Shown here piece by piece: positions 1-9,284 of a stretch of DNA of 64,000 nucleotides. Position numbers and translations under genes: made by a program. The stretch is from Bigelowiella natans CCMP2755 (Eukaryota > Cercozoa > Chlorarachniophyceae), in assembly GCA_000320545.1 (NCBI GenBank), contig ADNK01000096.1, positions 1 through 64,000 of the forward strand, read 5' to 3'. Below the pieces are notes generated by a model, which worked only from the letters and a program-made list of their open reading frames with translations, searched no databases and was not told the DNA's origin. The first letter of the stretch is position 1. Every line of letters begins with the position of its first letter.

Positions 1-21
1 GTGTGTGTGTGTGTGGATGTA

Positions 22-60
<39 letters not shown>

Positions 61-197
61 GCGTGGTGTGTGAAAGAAGTAAGCTTTATATGACCGCATT
101 GAAGTCTCCACAAATTATGCAAAGAACAGGGTGAGGAATAGGTTGTTGTGCACGCCTTTTGCTAGATTCCTAAATGACACACACACACACACACACA

Positions 198-235
<38 letters not shown>

Positions 236-364
236 GTGTATTCGTGTGTATCATTTTTTTATGGTTGCTAAATAGACGAATTGATCAATTTTCAAATCCT
301 AACATATGTAATCAGAAGATCTTCGTTGTCGCAGAAAAGAATAATCTATGAACCTCCAATTCTA

Positions 365-2565
365 TTATCTAGTATTCGTAACATTTACAAATAGGCGACG
401 AAATACCCTCTTGATAATTTCAGCCGTTTGTAAGTCCATAGTAGCCCTTAAGGGATTCTTGTTGATCTCGGAAATTCGTTTCTCCGCATAGTCAATACGC
501 TCAGTCTTGTTTTCTATTTTTAAAATTTCATTTTCTCCGGCACGTTCTATTCTAGGGGAATATTTTTGGTCCGAGTCTCGCAACATTTTTATCCTCCTCG
601 AGAAAATCTTCATCAATGGTGATTTTTGCTCTTTTTCTCCAAGAACTGTTTGCGTAGATCTTGAGGATGAAACCATTGCACGCGGTGACGCAGGTATAAA
701 ATCAAACTTTCTATTTTGGACTTTAAAAGCATTTGGTCTCGACGGAGGAGTGAAACTTCTTTTACCTGCTGTTTTTTTGTTTTTGTGTCTTCCCCTTGGC
801 TTCGGAGTGAGAGCCCTGGGTTGCGTTTTGTTTGAAGGTGAGAGCTGTTTAGATGACTTCGCTGATCTGGGGGACTTCGGAGACTTTGGCGACTTTGGTG
901 AACGTCTTCGACGAGAACGGGATCGCGATTGGGATACAGGGCCTATGGTTATATTAGTATAACCTAATCATTTTAAGGAAAACAAAATAAATGGATACTT
1001 CTCCCCCTAGCCTTATCCTCAGGATTAGTAATCCCACGCCTGTCTTCTATCCGTTTTAAGATATTTCTTGCAGCACTGTACCTACAATAAGAAAGAAATA
1101 TGAATTTTGAATAAAATAATTAAATCATAATAGGTGGATCTACCTCCCACGAAAATCTTTGTCACTGGGTAAATGGGAAGATGTTACAAATAACACGTGC
1201 TTCGTAGATTTAACCTGTAGAAGACATTTTACGTACATTGTACTTTATTGTTACAGCACTTTGGCAAATAACCTCAAATTCTGCAATAACCAGTCGCGAA
1301 CGAGGGCTATGCCAACGAAGATTAAATTTGTTCCTACAAACATAAGCTTCTCTCAAAAATAACATGAATTTAGGTGTTTGTGTGCCCAGTACCTCTTGAA
1401 AAAAATGATGGGTTTGACAAAGTCTACACCACCTCTAATAGCGCACATTGTCAAGAATTATACTCATACTCTGTATGGTCGAGGTAACATTTTACTTTGG
1501 GTCTGCGTGTACGTATCCATAGCCTTGTTTACTCATGAACTCGCCGAAATCCTATTGAGAAGTAGTTTTGATGTTCTGTTCAAGATAATTCTGTGCTGTA
1601 TAAATACCTCATCAAGAGATCTCAGTTCGATTTCTTGGAGGCAAAGGAAATCCGCCTATTTGAAGAAATTTGCTGAAGGGAGAAATATGGAAGACGCGAG
1701 GAATGTCGCAGCTGCGACACCGAAAGAAGAGTGAAGAGGATGAAAGTGTATTGTTTTATGTCATTAAATTTCTACTTCAGATACTATCAATGGTCCAGGG
1801 GTGATGAAGGTAGATGTTATGGCAATCGTAATTGTCGGAGGCATTTTTGTTTCCATTGCGAACTTTGAAACTTGATAGCTGGTCATGAAGCATGCGTCTT
1901 CGCTTAGTCCAATCTCTATGTTTCTGAGGGATGAAGTGCTGATCGCGGTATTCGTAGTGCCTATTTATGCCCAATTTGATGTTGTAGGTTCCGCATTATA
2001 TATTTGTCGTTTCGCATTTCATGATTGTTAGCATCTGCTTCCGCTACCACATGCATACATGGGGCTTTCTGTGGTAGATCTATGCATTTCGAAAGTAGTA
2101 CACATGGGTTTATATTTTTGTACAATTTAATTGGGTGACACACACCTTCTCAGTGTGTTGTACGTAACCACGGAAATGGTATCATCCTGCCCCGACTCAT
2201 GGGGTGGCCATTCTTCTGAACTCAGCTCAAAATAATTCAAGTTGACTTCATTCAGATGTTCTTCCGTTTGTGCATTGATGAGGAGGTTGGGACTTTCTCC
2301 TGCATCGAAAACTTCATTTTCGTTCCTAGCTTCATCTACTACGAGTAACTTTGGTGTCAAAGGATTTGAGTCAGTTTCCTCCTCCATTACGAAGCGTCCA
2401 GTTGTTGAGAACTGTAATTTTCTAATTGGTGCAAATCCGAACCTGGCTTGTCTTGCGGCGAAAATCCTCTGGAATTCGCCTCGTATATATTAAATAATAC
2501 TCAAAACTGCGTGTTAAAAAGATATTTTCTATTCTTGTCTTGTGAATTGCTGTTCTCTGTGGCAT
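365..2565 (-). CDS. EEP-superfamily (CCR4/Angel/nocturnin-like) protein with SR-rich C-terminal tail
   Basis: I assemble ten exons that close in phase (481 aa): 2565-2443, 2411-2146, 1960-1864, 1655-1608, 1551-1496, 1434-1393, 1333-1273, 1214-1144, 1081-999, 963-365. After about 80 acidic, disordered residues comes the start of an endonuclease/exonuclease/phosphatase fold: VVTYNTLRR, then WTKRRRMLHDQL, the catalytic-Glu motif DFLCLQEIE, GYGYVHADPK, PIIFFKRNKF and a THL-like VLFVTSSHLPSDKD. This order matches deadenylase/phosphodiesterase members of the family. The usual C-terminal GD-N and SDH motifs are not seen; instead there are SR and SPK repeats and a basic helix. A role in RNA metabolism is suggested by the SR tail but is inference. 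Two introns are only 31 and 35 nt. The ATG at 2565 is the first in frame. Identity fairly likely, exact exons less so. Confidence 0.62.
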
Positions 2566-2664
2566 TTTTAGACAGATGTAGGCCAATTTGCATCTACGAC
2601 ATTTCGTTGATCAACAACTACAAGGTCTATCCAAAGTTACAACAAAACACAACACCATTTCACA
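2566..2664. promoter_or_regulatory. Short divergent intergenic region, probable bidirectional promoter
   Basis: Only 99 bp separate the start codons of the minus-strand EEP gene and the plus-strand globin gene, so both 5' UTRs and core promoters must overlap here or lie in the opposing gene. No TATA box or other defined element is recognisable. Confidence 0.35.
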
Positions 2665-3917
2665 ATGGGCTCAGATCAGAGCTCACCCGAAACTCGATAC
2701 AGGTTCCACAATAGCGATTATACTTTCTCGGCGAGAAGTGCGCCTCACATTTTCTCTCACAATATATTGAAGGAAAGAGCTTTTGAAGCTATCGTGGAGG
2801 TAAGATCGTTAACGATGAAAATTTAATTTCGAATTGGGTCATTTCAGTTCATTACGTTTAGGTTGGTCCTTGCTGTCGAAGAAGCTTCTGCAAAACCTTC
2901 ATCGAAGGTATTTACATCACCGTAATTATCAAACTTAAAATCCTTAACTTTTGAAAAATGTCCATTTTAAGAGTCAAAGTAATGATGGAGATGAAAAGAC
3001 TCCCATTAACAAAGGATCACCTGGCGAAACATCAAAAGATGGAAGCCTCGCTACGGTTCAAGTGAGATGAAACTATGGTTTTTTTTACATGATGACCCAA
3101 TCGAACATACCTTAGATCATCCAAGGAAAGGACATACGTCCATTTCATGAAGACTTCGAGAAACAGTTTTTCAATTATTGGTACTTTCGTTTATTAATTT
3201 GAATTGCAAACTTCTAAAATTCAAATGTATGTTTCCAGCCCAGATCTAAGAGCTAAATTCCCGAAGGTGGAAAAATTAAAAAATATATCTTCGTTTTGTA
3301 TCGTGGTTGCCAAAGTCCGTTGGTTATTATCATTGTTTTGGTCGTTATCACTTTTCTATCATTTATTACATTGTGGTCCACAACTTTTGCTTGATCTGAC
3401 ATCCTTCTATGGTTGTACTATGCACAAATATAATGTAGGATTATTCGCTTGTTGCAAGAATGATTCGCCAATTCGTGACGAATGCTATCAGTAAAGCTAT
3501 ATGCTCTGAATGCAGTGAGTTACATGAGCTGCTGTCTTACACAGGTGCAAATGCTATTCCAGCACTGGCGCGAAGATTTGCAAAATCGCACAAGAAATAT
3601 GAGTTGAAACAAGAACATTTCGAGGTTATTAAATTGTTTCTAATGTGAAGAGGTAATTCATGAATTATTTTCATAAAGGGCTTCGCAGAGGCACTAGTAG
3701 ACACCATTCAAGTTCGCTTAGGGTATTAAAAATAAAACCGCAGCTGTGAATCCAAATGAATGAACATAGTCTTTCTACTGCTCTTCTTATTATGTTACTT
3801 TCAGAAAATTTGGAACAATTGAGCTCATCAAAATTTGGAGAGAAGTAACCCAAGATATGATAAAGGTTTCACCTGTGCTTGTACCTAACGTTGTTCACAA
3901 TTTTGCAGATTTTGTAG
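2665..3917 (+). CDS. Globin-domain protein
   Basis: Exons by phase: 2665-2799, 2848-2907, 2972-3061, 3116-3180, 3239-about 3266, about 3459-3514, 3545-3624, 3679-3722, 3805-3865, 3909-3917. About 90 disordered residues precede a globin fold. The early helices contain DFEKQFFNYCPDLRAKFPK. The F-helix region is ALARRFAKSHKKYELKQEHF, with the proximal haem-ligand His in KSHKKY. The H-helix contains EALVDTIQVRLGKFGTIELI followed by WREV. The spacing of the His, the EHF motif and the LG-turn is typical of neuroglobin/flavohaemoglobin-like single-domain globins, which bind haem and O2 or NO. The junction around 3267-3458 is unresolved (phase does not close without another exon), so the distal-His helix cannot be checked. 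The C-terminus may instead read through past 3865. It pairs head to head with the EEP gene. Confidence 0.68.
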
Positions 3918-4532
3918 GTCAAATGATAATGTTCTACTTAATCTTTTTCATTCTGTTCTCATTCCTCCCATCAAAATGCTCATAGAAACGGTCCTAACAT
4001 TTTATCTGTCGTAGGTGATGCGTAAGGAACTTAAAAAGGCTCAAGGACAATCGTAACAAGATTTCAGTTTCATTTTTGACTCTGACAGCACTTGTCCACA
4101 TAATGTCCATTCGTGTTGAGTCACACAAGTGCGCAAGTTGTAGCTCCAACATCGACAAGGGAGTCCGTTGTGCTACATGCACGTAGCAATTGTGGGTGCT
4201 CAGATGCAAACGCATGCGCGTTCACAAAGCATCATGTTGCCAAGCTTGTGGTGCTAGGATTGGCTCATTTGCTCGTCCCCTCCATGTTTTCATGAAACAT
4301 GGTTGGTGCACACTCTCTTGCAGTCAAAGTGTGTCCGATGCTGTGCGTGTCGTGCACGTTTCACAGATTGCACAGCGGCCACACTAGCACACGTGGTGCA
4401 AGAAAGGAAATCAGATCGGCAAATGCATGATGCTTTGAAGATCCTGCAGTGGTTGTGCACAAGCTCAGGCGAACATTGAACTGAGCATTGATGCAAAACT
4501 TCGTGCGCAAGAATCGGTGAGAAAAACTGCCA

Positions 4533-4605
4533 GACTGGTTCGAACTGGACTCTGGTTGCTCATTGCTTCGCTGGTTCGTGTGGGCTTTCCCCAAAGCACA
4601 CGTCG
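4533..4605. repeat. Dispersed repeat family R3, degenerate copy
   Basis: Carries the core CTTTCCCCAAAGC preceded by a GTTCGAACTGG-like stretch and followed by a Pur/Pyr-mixed tail; related copies with CTCCCCAAAGCTCAAA lie near 7783 and 8026. Confidence 0.4.
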
Positions 4606-4890
4606 TTCTGCAGCTGTGTCAGGTGCAGAACCAGCGTGGGAACCCATTCGAGGTGTCAATTTTCAAACAGACAGCGTTCATTGGTTGAGTTGTCCATGGT
4701 CCACAACACTGCTGAATTGCAGAGCGAACAAAGAACAATGAACAACAAACAATGATGAAAAACTGCACCTCCAAAGTGTGACAAGACACTTGCAATGTGC
4801 GAAGTGCAGTGACTCGAACTGGCTTTAGTGAGGACTGACCAGCAAGCTAGCGGGGTTCATGCAAATTGGCACGAACGCGAACACTTCACA

Positions 4891-4938
4891 TTGAACGTTG
4901 AACATTGAACGTTGAACATTGAACGTTGAACGTTGAAA
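4891..4938. repeat. Heptamer tandem repeat TTGAACR
   Basis: About six consecutive 7-bp units alternating TTGAACG and TTGAACA. The same heptamer phase (as AATGAAC) abuts copies of the SINE-like element at 8.3-8.7 kb, so this is probably the tail of the degenerate copy starting about 30 bp downstream. Confidence 0.7.
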
Positions 4939-4968
4939 GAAGCATTGACACAAACCGAGTGAGCCAGT

Positions 4969-5062
4969 GAGCAAGAACCACACGGGAGACGTGCACAAAC
5001 ACGCAGCAGCGCCTCAACAAAAATCATTGCGAGGACTTGTCAGCACCTTCTTGTTGGTGTTG
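4969..5062 (-). mobile_element. SINE-like element, degenerate copy 1
   Basis: Contains the family words AAGAACCACACGGGAGAC, GCGCCTCAACAA and GGACTTGTCAGCACC in order. The strand is assigned so that the heptamer tract (4891-4938) lies at the element's 3' end. Confidence 0.5.
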
Positions 5063-5575
5063 AGAAACACAACTAGCTGGTGTCCTGTGACCACGGAAAC
5101 CAAGGGCAATGAAAGGGGCGAAGAAGGCAGAAGCCCGCACATTTGATTTTCCAATGCATCGACTGTTTTTTCCAGCGCCGCCTGTTTTCAACGATTTCCA
5201 GTCGAAGCAAAGGCTGCGACAATCTTTCTGCGATCTGCTTCCTTTCTGTGTTGTCGTTGAATGGCTAGCAGGCTACGTGTTCCATCACATGATCAGTGTT
5301 GCATCAAGAATCATGAACTCAACACAAAGTGCTTCCTTTGCAACATCGAGGAAACCGATGCGATTTCCCACAAATTGTTGAGTGAAAGACACGTTTCCGA
5401 AGAAATCCGCCTCCATTCGATCAGTCGGCTCTGCTTCCTTCAGTTGCTGAGGCACCTCCCCCGATGAGCACATCTCCGTGGGTCAGAATCCAAACAATCA
5501 GAACATTCAGCCCACAAATCAAAGGTGGCCTTTGTGAGCACTCATACCCAACCTCCCCCCTGTCTGTAAGTCACT

Positions 5576-6664
5576 ATGCCAGAAGAGTCTAAGACGACCT
5601 CAGTTTCTCGGAAATCCTCGCTTTCTCAAAAGTCCGACATGAAGCACTCTGGTCCAGCTAAAATCGAACTATCAAAAGCAGCGGCTCTAGTCGTCATCAG
5701 CACTGCATTTGTTCTACCGGAGGCCATCCAAGTCTGGGTAAGCAGCAATGGCGTCAATGTCCCCACTAACCAGCTCGCAGGCGACTCAGAGACCTTCCCC
5801 CCAGGTGTCTTGTTGGCATCTGGGGCTGCAGAGATGTTTGTCATTTTAGTCAGCTTTGCTGTGGGATTTGGATCGCTTCTCTTCGATTTCAATGACGCGA
5901 ACGTAACTTTGGTAGCTGCAGTCAATGCATTCGTATGTGGATGGTTTGTCTTCATCGTAAACACTATTGCGAGCCCAGTTTTCAACTTTCGTGAGGACAA
6001 TATGCCTCCTGTGCCACCTGCTGGGGGGTGGGTAAATCGATTCAGGGAGGAAGCTACATTTTATATGGGATACCTAGTTTCATCTATGGCCATCTGTGCC
6101 GTAGCTCTAGGTTTTCAATTCTTCACCCTTTTATACCTCTATCGCGTGCAAAGTGGATCTCATGATAAGGGAAATCTCCTCAAGCACCGTTGTAGGCTTG
6201 GATACTATAGTTTTTTAGTTACCGTGCTAGGTTCTGGGATGCTTAGAGTCGCTGGCTGGGTCCGAGTCCAAGAAGGAGAATCGAAGCTTCCAGGACCTGT
6301 TGTCTATCCTCCGAACATTATCATTTATGCAGATGTCCAGTTGATGGGAGGGTTATGGACGTTGCTTTATGGTTTACTTGGATTCGCAACAACATTCTTT
6401 ACTCATTCCCAAAACACATATTTTGCTAATCTTATGAAAATATATGGCATCTCCATATTCGCATGGTATATGTTTTTCCACGTGTTTACCCAAGTCGCCC
6501 TTGCTGGTCCAGGATTTTCAGGTCCTGGATGTCAACTTGGTGGTCTTTTCTCAGCTGTAGCTTTGGCCCCCGCCTTTTGTTCACAAGAGCTCGTATTGTC
6601 TTTAGATCTATCAAAATCAGTCATGAGCATTACAGAAAAGACAGCTGAGAAAATTCCAGTGTAA
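5576..6664 (+). CDS. Intronless multi-pass membrane protein of unknown function
   Basis: A single 1,089-bp open frame encodes 362 aa starting MPEESKTTSVS. The first about 30 residues are polar and Ser/Lys-rich; then come seven or eight hydrophobic helices at roughly residues 33-57, 78-103, 110-135, 156-183, 198-220, 240-268, 280-306 and 310-335. Between the third and fourth segments is a conserved-looking extramembrane stretch with NMPPVPPAGGWVNRF and a following Tyr/Met-rich helix. I do not recognise the family. The gene lies alone between repeat blocks, has no introns although most neighbours have nine or more, and has codon usage like ordinary coding sequence. It could be a retrocopy, a recent transfer or simply an intronless family. 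An ATG at 5576 is the first in frame and gives a cytosolic N-terminus. Confidence 0.75.
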   Translation: MPEESKTTSVSRKSSLSQKSDMKHSGPAKIELSKAAALVVISTAFVLPEAIQVWVSSNGVNVPTNQLAGDSETFPPGVLLASGAAEMFVILVSFAVGFGSLLFDFNDANVTLVAAVNAFVCGWFVFIVNTIASPVFNFREDNMPPVPPAGGWVNRFREEATFYMGYLVSSMAICAVALGFQFFTLLYLYRVQSGSHDKGNLLKHRCRLGYYSFLVTVLGSGMLRVAGWVRVQEGESKLPGPVVYPPNIIIYADVQLMGGLWTLLYGLLGFATTFFTHSQNTYFANLMKIYGISIFAWYMFFHVFTQVALAGPGFSGPGCQLGGLFSAVALAPAFCSQELVLSLDLSKSVMSITEKTAEKIPV

Positions 6665-7045
6665 AAATTATGAACATTCGACGATTGGATGGCATTTGAA
6701 GGCTTTCGATCAAATTTTGACGAGAGGGTATCAAGCAGATGATGTGCAATTTGAGCAAAAAACTGAAACTAGACAAACAATTTGATGTGGCCGGCTTCAC
6801 AACTTATAATACTTGAAGTGGAACAACACTGATGTCCAAGTTCTCACTCATTGAGGTTGAAATTGCAGAAGATTTCAGATGCATGTTGTCATTTTGCATT
6901 GCTGAAATTTGCAGAGATTGCGATCACATGCAACAGCAAATGCAAGCGCCGATTTTGTGCACAGCAAGCACGAGCACATGATGATCGACTGTGATTTCTT
7001 TCTCATGGACTTGCTGGGATCAGAGAGGAAGCATTGTTGCAAAAT

Positions 7046-7152
7046 CCACGATGACGCACGCAAAACCCACGTGGGAACCAAACAGGCGTTTGCGTGCTGT
7101 CAGCAGCGCCTGCATGCAAAAGTCACTGCGAGGACTTGTCAGCATCGATCCT
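7046..7152 (-). mobile_element. SINE-like element, degenerate copy 2
   Basis: Shows ACCCACGTGGGAACC, AACAGGCGTTTGC, CAGCAGCGCCTGCATG and GCGAGGACTTGTCAGCA in the family order, with several substitutions and small gaps. Confidence 0.5.
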
Positions 7153-7351
7153 GATGGTGATGGTCACAACCAGCTGTTGACTTGCAGTGGCTGACTGAAA
7201 TGACCAAGTGTGTGAGTGTGTGTGTCAATGGCTCCAATTGCAACTGGGTCGCAGAAACTTGTTGTGATTGCTGCAACTAGGCCTGCAAGTTGTGCATCCT
7301 GGCATCCGTCAATCAGTCCGTGGGAGACGATGAACAAAGGGGAAGATGAAG

Positions 7352-7472
7352 ACGAACAAAGCATTGATCAAACCTGCGTGCGCCAGAACCACACGGGAGA
7401 CAGGCGTGTGCACACAGCGGAGCCTCAACAAACACCATGCAAGGACTTGTCAGCACCTTGTTGGTGGTGAGT
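7352..7472 (-). mobile_element. SINE-like element, copy 3
   Basis: Nearly full-length: GCATTGATCAAACCTGCG, GCGCCAGAACCACACGGG, AGACAGGCGTGTGCAC, GGAGCCTCAACAAACACC, GCAAGGACTTGTCAGCACC and TTGTTGGTG, all in order. Confidence 0.65.
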
Positions 7473-7579
7473 GTTTGGCACAACCAGTCAGTGTCCCGTG
7501 TCCAAGGAAGCTTGGGACAATTGTTTGGAGTGGATTCGATCAGCAAGAACGTGCAAGTGAACACGGGCAGTGCCCAGGA

Positions 7580-7690
7580 CATTGAACGTTGAACACTGAA
7601 CAAAGCAAACCTGCATGCGCCAAAACCACGCGGGAAACAGGCGTGTGCACGCAGTGGAGCCTCAATGAACGCCATCGAAAGGACTCAGAG
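7580..7690 (-). mobile_element. SINE-like element, copy 4
   Basis: Begins with TTGAACGTTGAACACTGAAC (heptamer tract), then ATGCGCCAAAACCACGCGGG, AAACAGGCGTGTGCACGC and GTGGAGCCTCAATGAACGCC; the distal end is diverged. Confidence 0.6.
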
Positions 7691-7782
7691 TGTGACCAGG
7701 GTCCAACTGACGTTCAGATTGGAAGTGGTTGGACCTGCTCAACAACCTCGAAGTCACTGGCGACAAGAAAAACTGTTGCGAG

Positions 7783-7862
7783 CTTGGTTCAGATTGGTCG
7801 TGGTTTGATCTGAGCCCTCCCCAAAGCTCAAATCAGACGCGGTGGAGTTTTCAGCCCACGCA
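7783..7862. repeat. Dispersed repeat family R3, copy
   Basis: TGGTTTGATCTGAGCCCTCC, CCAAAGCTCAAATCAGACGC and GGTGGAGTTTTCAG match the copy at 8026-8105 with few changes. Confidence 0.6.
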
Positions 7863-8025
7863 TTTCCTGTGGCCGAAACCAGGAAAGGAAGTGTGGAGAT
7901 TTTTTCGGGAGTGGAAACTGTTCAGGACAACGAATCCACTCGAGTCAGCACGCAAGTCAGCAATTCAATCGAGTGAAGGCTTTGTCCGGGAAGAACCTTC
8001 AGACACACGTCACACTTCGAACTGG

Positions 8026-8105
8026 ATTCAATTTGGTTTTGGCATGATCTGAGCTCTCCCCAAAGCTCAAACCAGACAGAGTGCAGTTTTCAATCTGCTC
8101 AGGAT
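8026..8105. repeat. Dispersed repeat family R3, copy
   Basis: GCATGATCTGAGCTCTCC, CCAAAGCTCAAACCAGACAG and AGTGCAGTTTTCAATCTG match the copy at 7783-7862; a further degenerate copy is near 4533. Confidence 0.6.
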
Positions 8106-8343
8106 GGACCTGTTCGAGTCAGACGCGTGGTCGAGCAAAGGCTTCATCCGGGAAGAGTTCACAATGCAAATCCAAACTTCACTTGTTTGGCAACCAAGTC
8201 ACCGGTGGCTGGGGCGACACGTCTGTCCATCCCACCAGTGACTGGAACATGGCTCAGGGGTGGGAGGAAAAGCCACACTCGTGACTCAAAAAAATCCGCC
8301 CATGACCGCATTGCGCGCCAACAGGGTGCAAGTCGAGAGGGTC

Positions 8344-8460
8344 ATTGAACACAATGAACAATGAACAATGAACAAAGCGTTGATCAAATCCACATGCGCC
8401 AGAACCACATGGGAGACAGGCGTTGCCAGCATGCAGCAGAGCCTCAACAACACAGGGTGC
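8344..8460 (-). mobile_element. SINE-like element, copy 5
   Basis: Heptamer tract (AATGAAC x3), then AAAGCGTTGATCAAATCC, ACATGCGCCAGAACCACATG, GGAGACAGGCGTTGCC, ATGCAGCAGAGCCTCAACAA. The 20-bp flank AGGGTGCAAGTCGAGAGGGT occurs both before it (about 8325) and after it (about 8456). Confidence 0.75.
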
Positions 8461-8502
8461 AAGTCGAGAGGGTCGCCTAGTCGAGTTTTTTTCCGACATT
8501 TT

Positions 8503-8613
8503 TGAACAATGAACAATGAACAATGAACAAAGCGTTGATCAAATCTGCATGCGCCAGAACCACATGGGAGACAGGCGTTTGCATGCAGCAGAGCCTCAAC
8601 AACACTCGTTGCA
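8503..8613 (-). mobile_element. SINE-like element, copy 6
   Basis: Heptamer tract, AAAGCGTTGATCAAATCTGC, ATGCGCCAGAACCACATGGG, AGACAGGCGTTTGCATGCAG, CAGAGCCTCAACAACACTCG; interrupted at TTGCAATGAAC by the tract of the next copy. Confidence 0.75.
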
Positions 8614-8690
8614 ATGAACAATGAACAATGAACAAAGCGTTGATCAAAAACTGCATGCGCCAGAACCACATGGGAGACCGGCATTTGCAC
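8614..8690 (-). mobile_element. SINE-like element, truncated copy 7
   Basis: Heptamer tract followed by GCGTTGATCAAAAACTGCAT, GCGCCAGAACCACATGGG and AGACCGGCATTTGCAC, then cut by the heptamer tract of copy 8: a nested or tandem arrangement. Confidence 0.7.
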
Positions 8691-8835
8691 AATGAACAAT
8701 GAACAATGAACAAATGAAGAAAGCGTTGATCAAAACTGCACGCGCCAGAACCACATGGGAGACAGGCATTTGCACGCAGCAGAACCTCAACAACACTCGT
8801 TGCAAGGACTTGTCAGCACCCTGTTGGTGAGAGAC
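8691..8835 (-). mobile_element. SINE-like element, copy 8, near full length
   Basis: Heptamer tract, AAAGCGTTGATCAAAACTGC, CGCGCCAGAACCACATGGG, AGACAGGCATTTGCACGCAG, CAGAACCTCAACAACACTCG, TTGCAAGGACTTGTCAGCAC, CCTGTTGGTGAGAGACAC. It has both the tract end and the distal end. Confidence 0.75.
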
Positions 8836-9284
8836 ACAAAAAATCAGCCGCATCCTGTGAAATTGGCATGGATGCCGATTGATGGTGCCGTTGAGATGTG
8901 AATTGATTGGAACCAAAACTGGCATCTTGTGCCGAACAGCAGCAAAATTGTCAAGCAGGACAATGGTTCGACGGAAATCCCTGTCGATTTCTTTGTCAGT
9001 CGAAGGGACACCAGGTGTGGCCCCCAAAGCAAGGCAGAACTTGTCATGGGAAGACATGGCTGAGAAAGCACGCAACAGCAACGTGACCACGTCATCATTG
9101 GCATCAGGTTGATGACGAGACACCAGGTGACGAATCCTGGTCCAAAAACGGTCTCTGATGTCGCAAGTTCCTTGGCAGGAGACAAACAGTGGAGAACAAA
9201 AGGTGCATCAGGGACATGTCTTCGTGAGAATCGCACAAGGAGCACCAGCCCTCATGCTGCTCCAGTGCGAAGAACCTGGCAGTG

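Larger units (their letters stand above)
3918..5575. other. Gene-poor repeat-bearing spacer
   Basis: No exon chain with splice signals is supported here. From about 4080 the sequence becomes rich in CA/TG words and carries degenerate copies of elements seen again at 7-9 kb and 25 kb. All open frames are short and overlap on both strands. Confidence 0.5.

Noticed and set aside
507-962. Plus-strand open frame of 151 codons
   Set aside because: It is the antisense of the SR/SPK-rich last exon of the minus-strand EEP gene; the repeats keep the opposite strand open.
4891-4938. Telomere-like heptamer array
   Set aside because: The unit TTGAACR has no G-rich telomere character and is tied to the SINE-like element.
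8344-8460. tRNA-derived promoter (A and B boxes) in the SINE-like element
   Set aside because: GGTTCTGGCGC on the minus strand matches the B box only at its first five bases, and no A box lies at the right distance.
8344-8835. CRISPR-like array of repeats and spacers
   Set aside because: Repeat spacing is irregular, copies nest in each other and the genome is eukaryotic.
8254-9245. Several overlapping minus-strand open frames over 70 codons
   Set aside because: They translate the SINE-like copies and give the same peptide words (HVVLAHADLINA, FIVHCSLFIV) in different frames.
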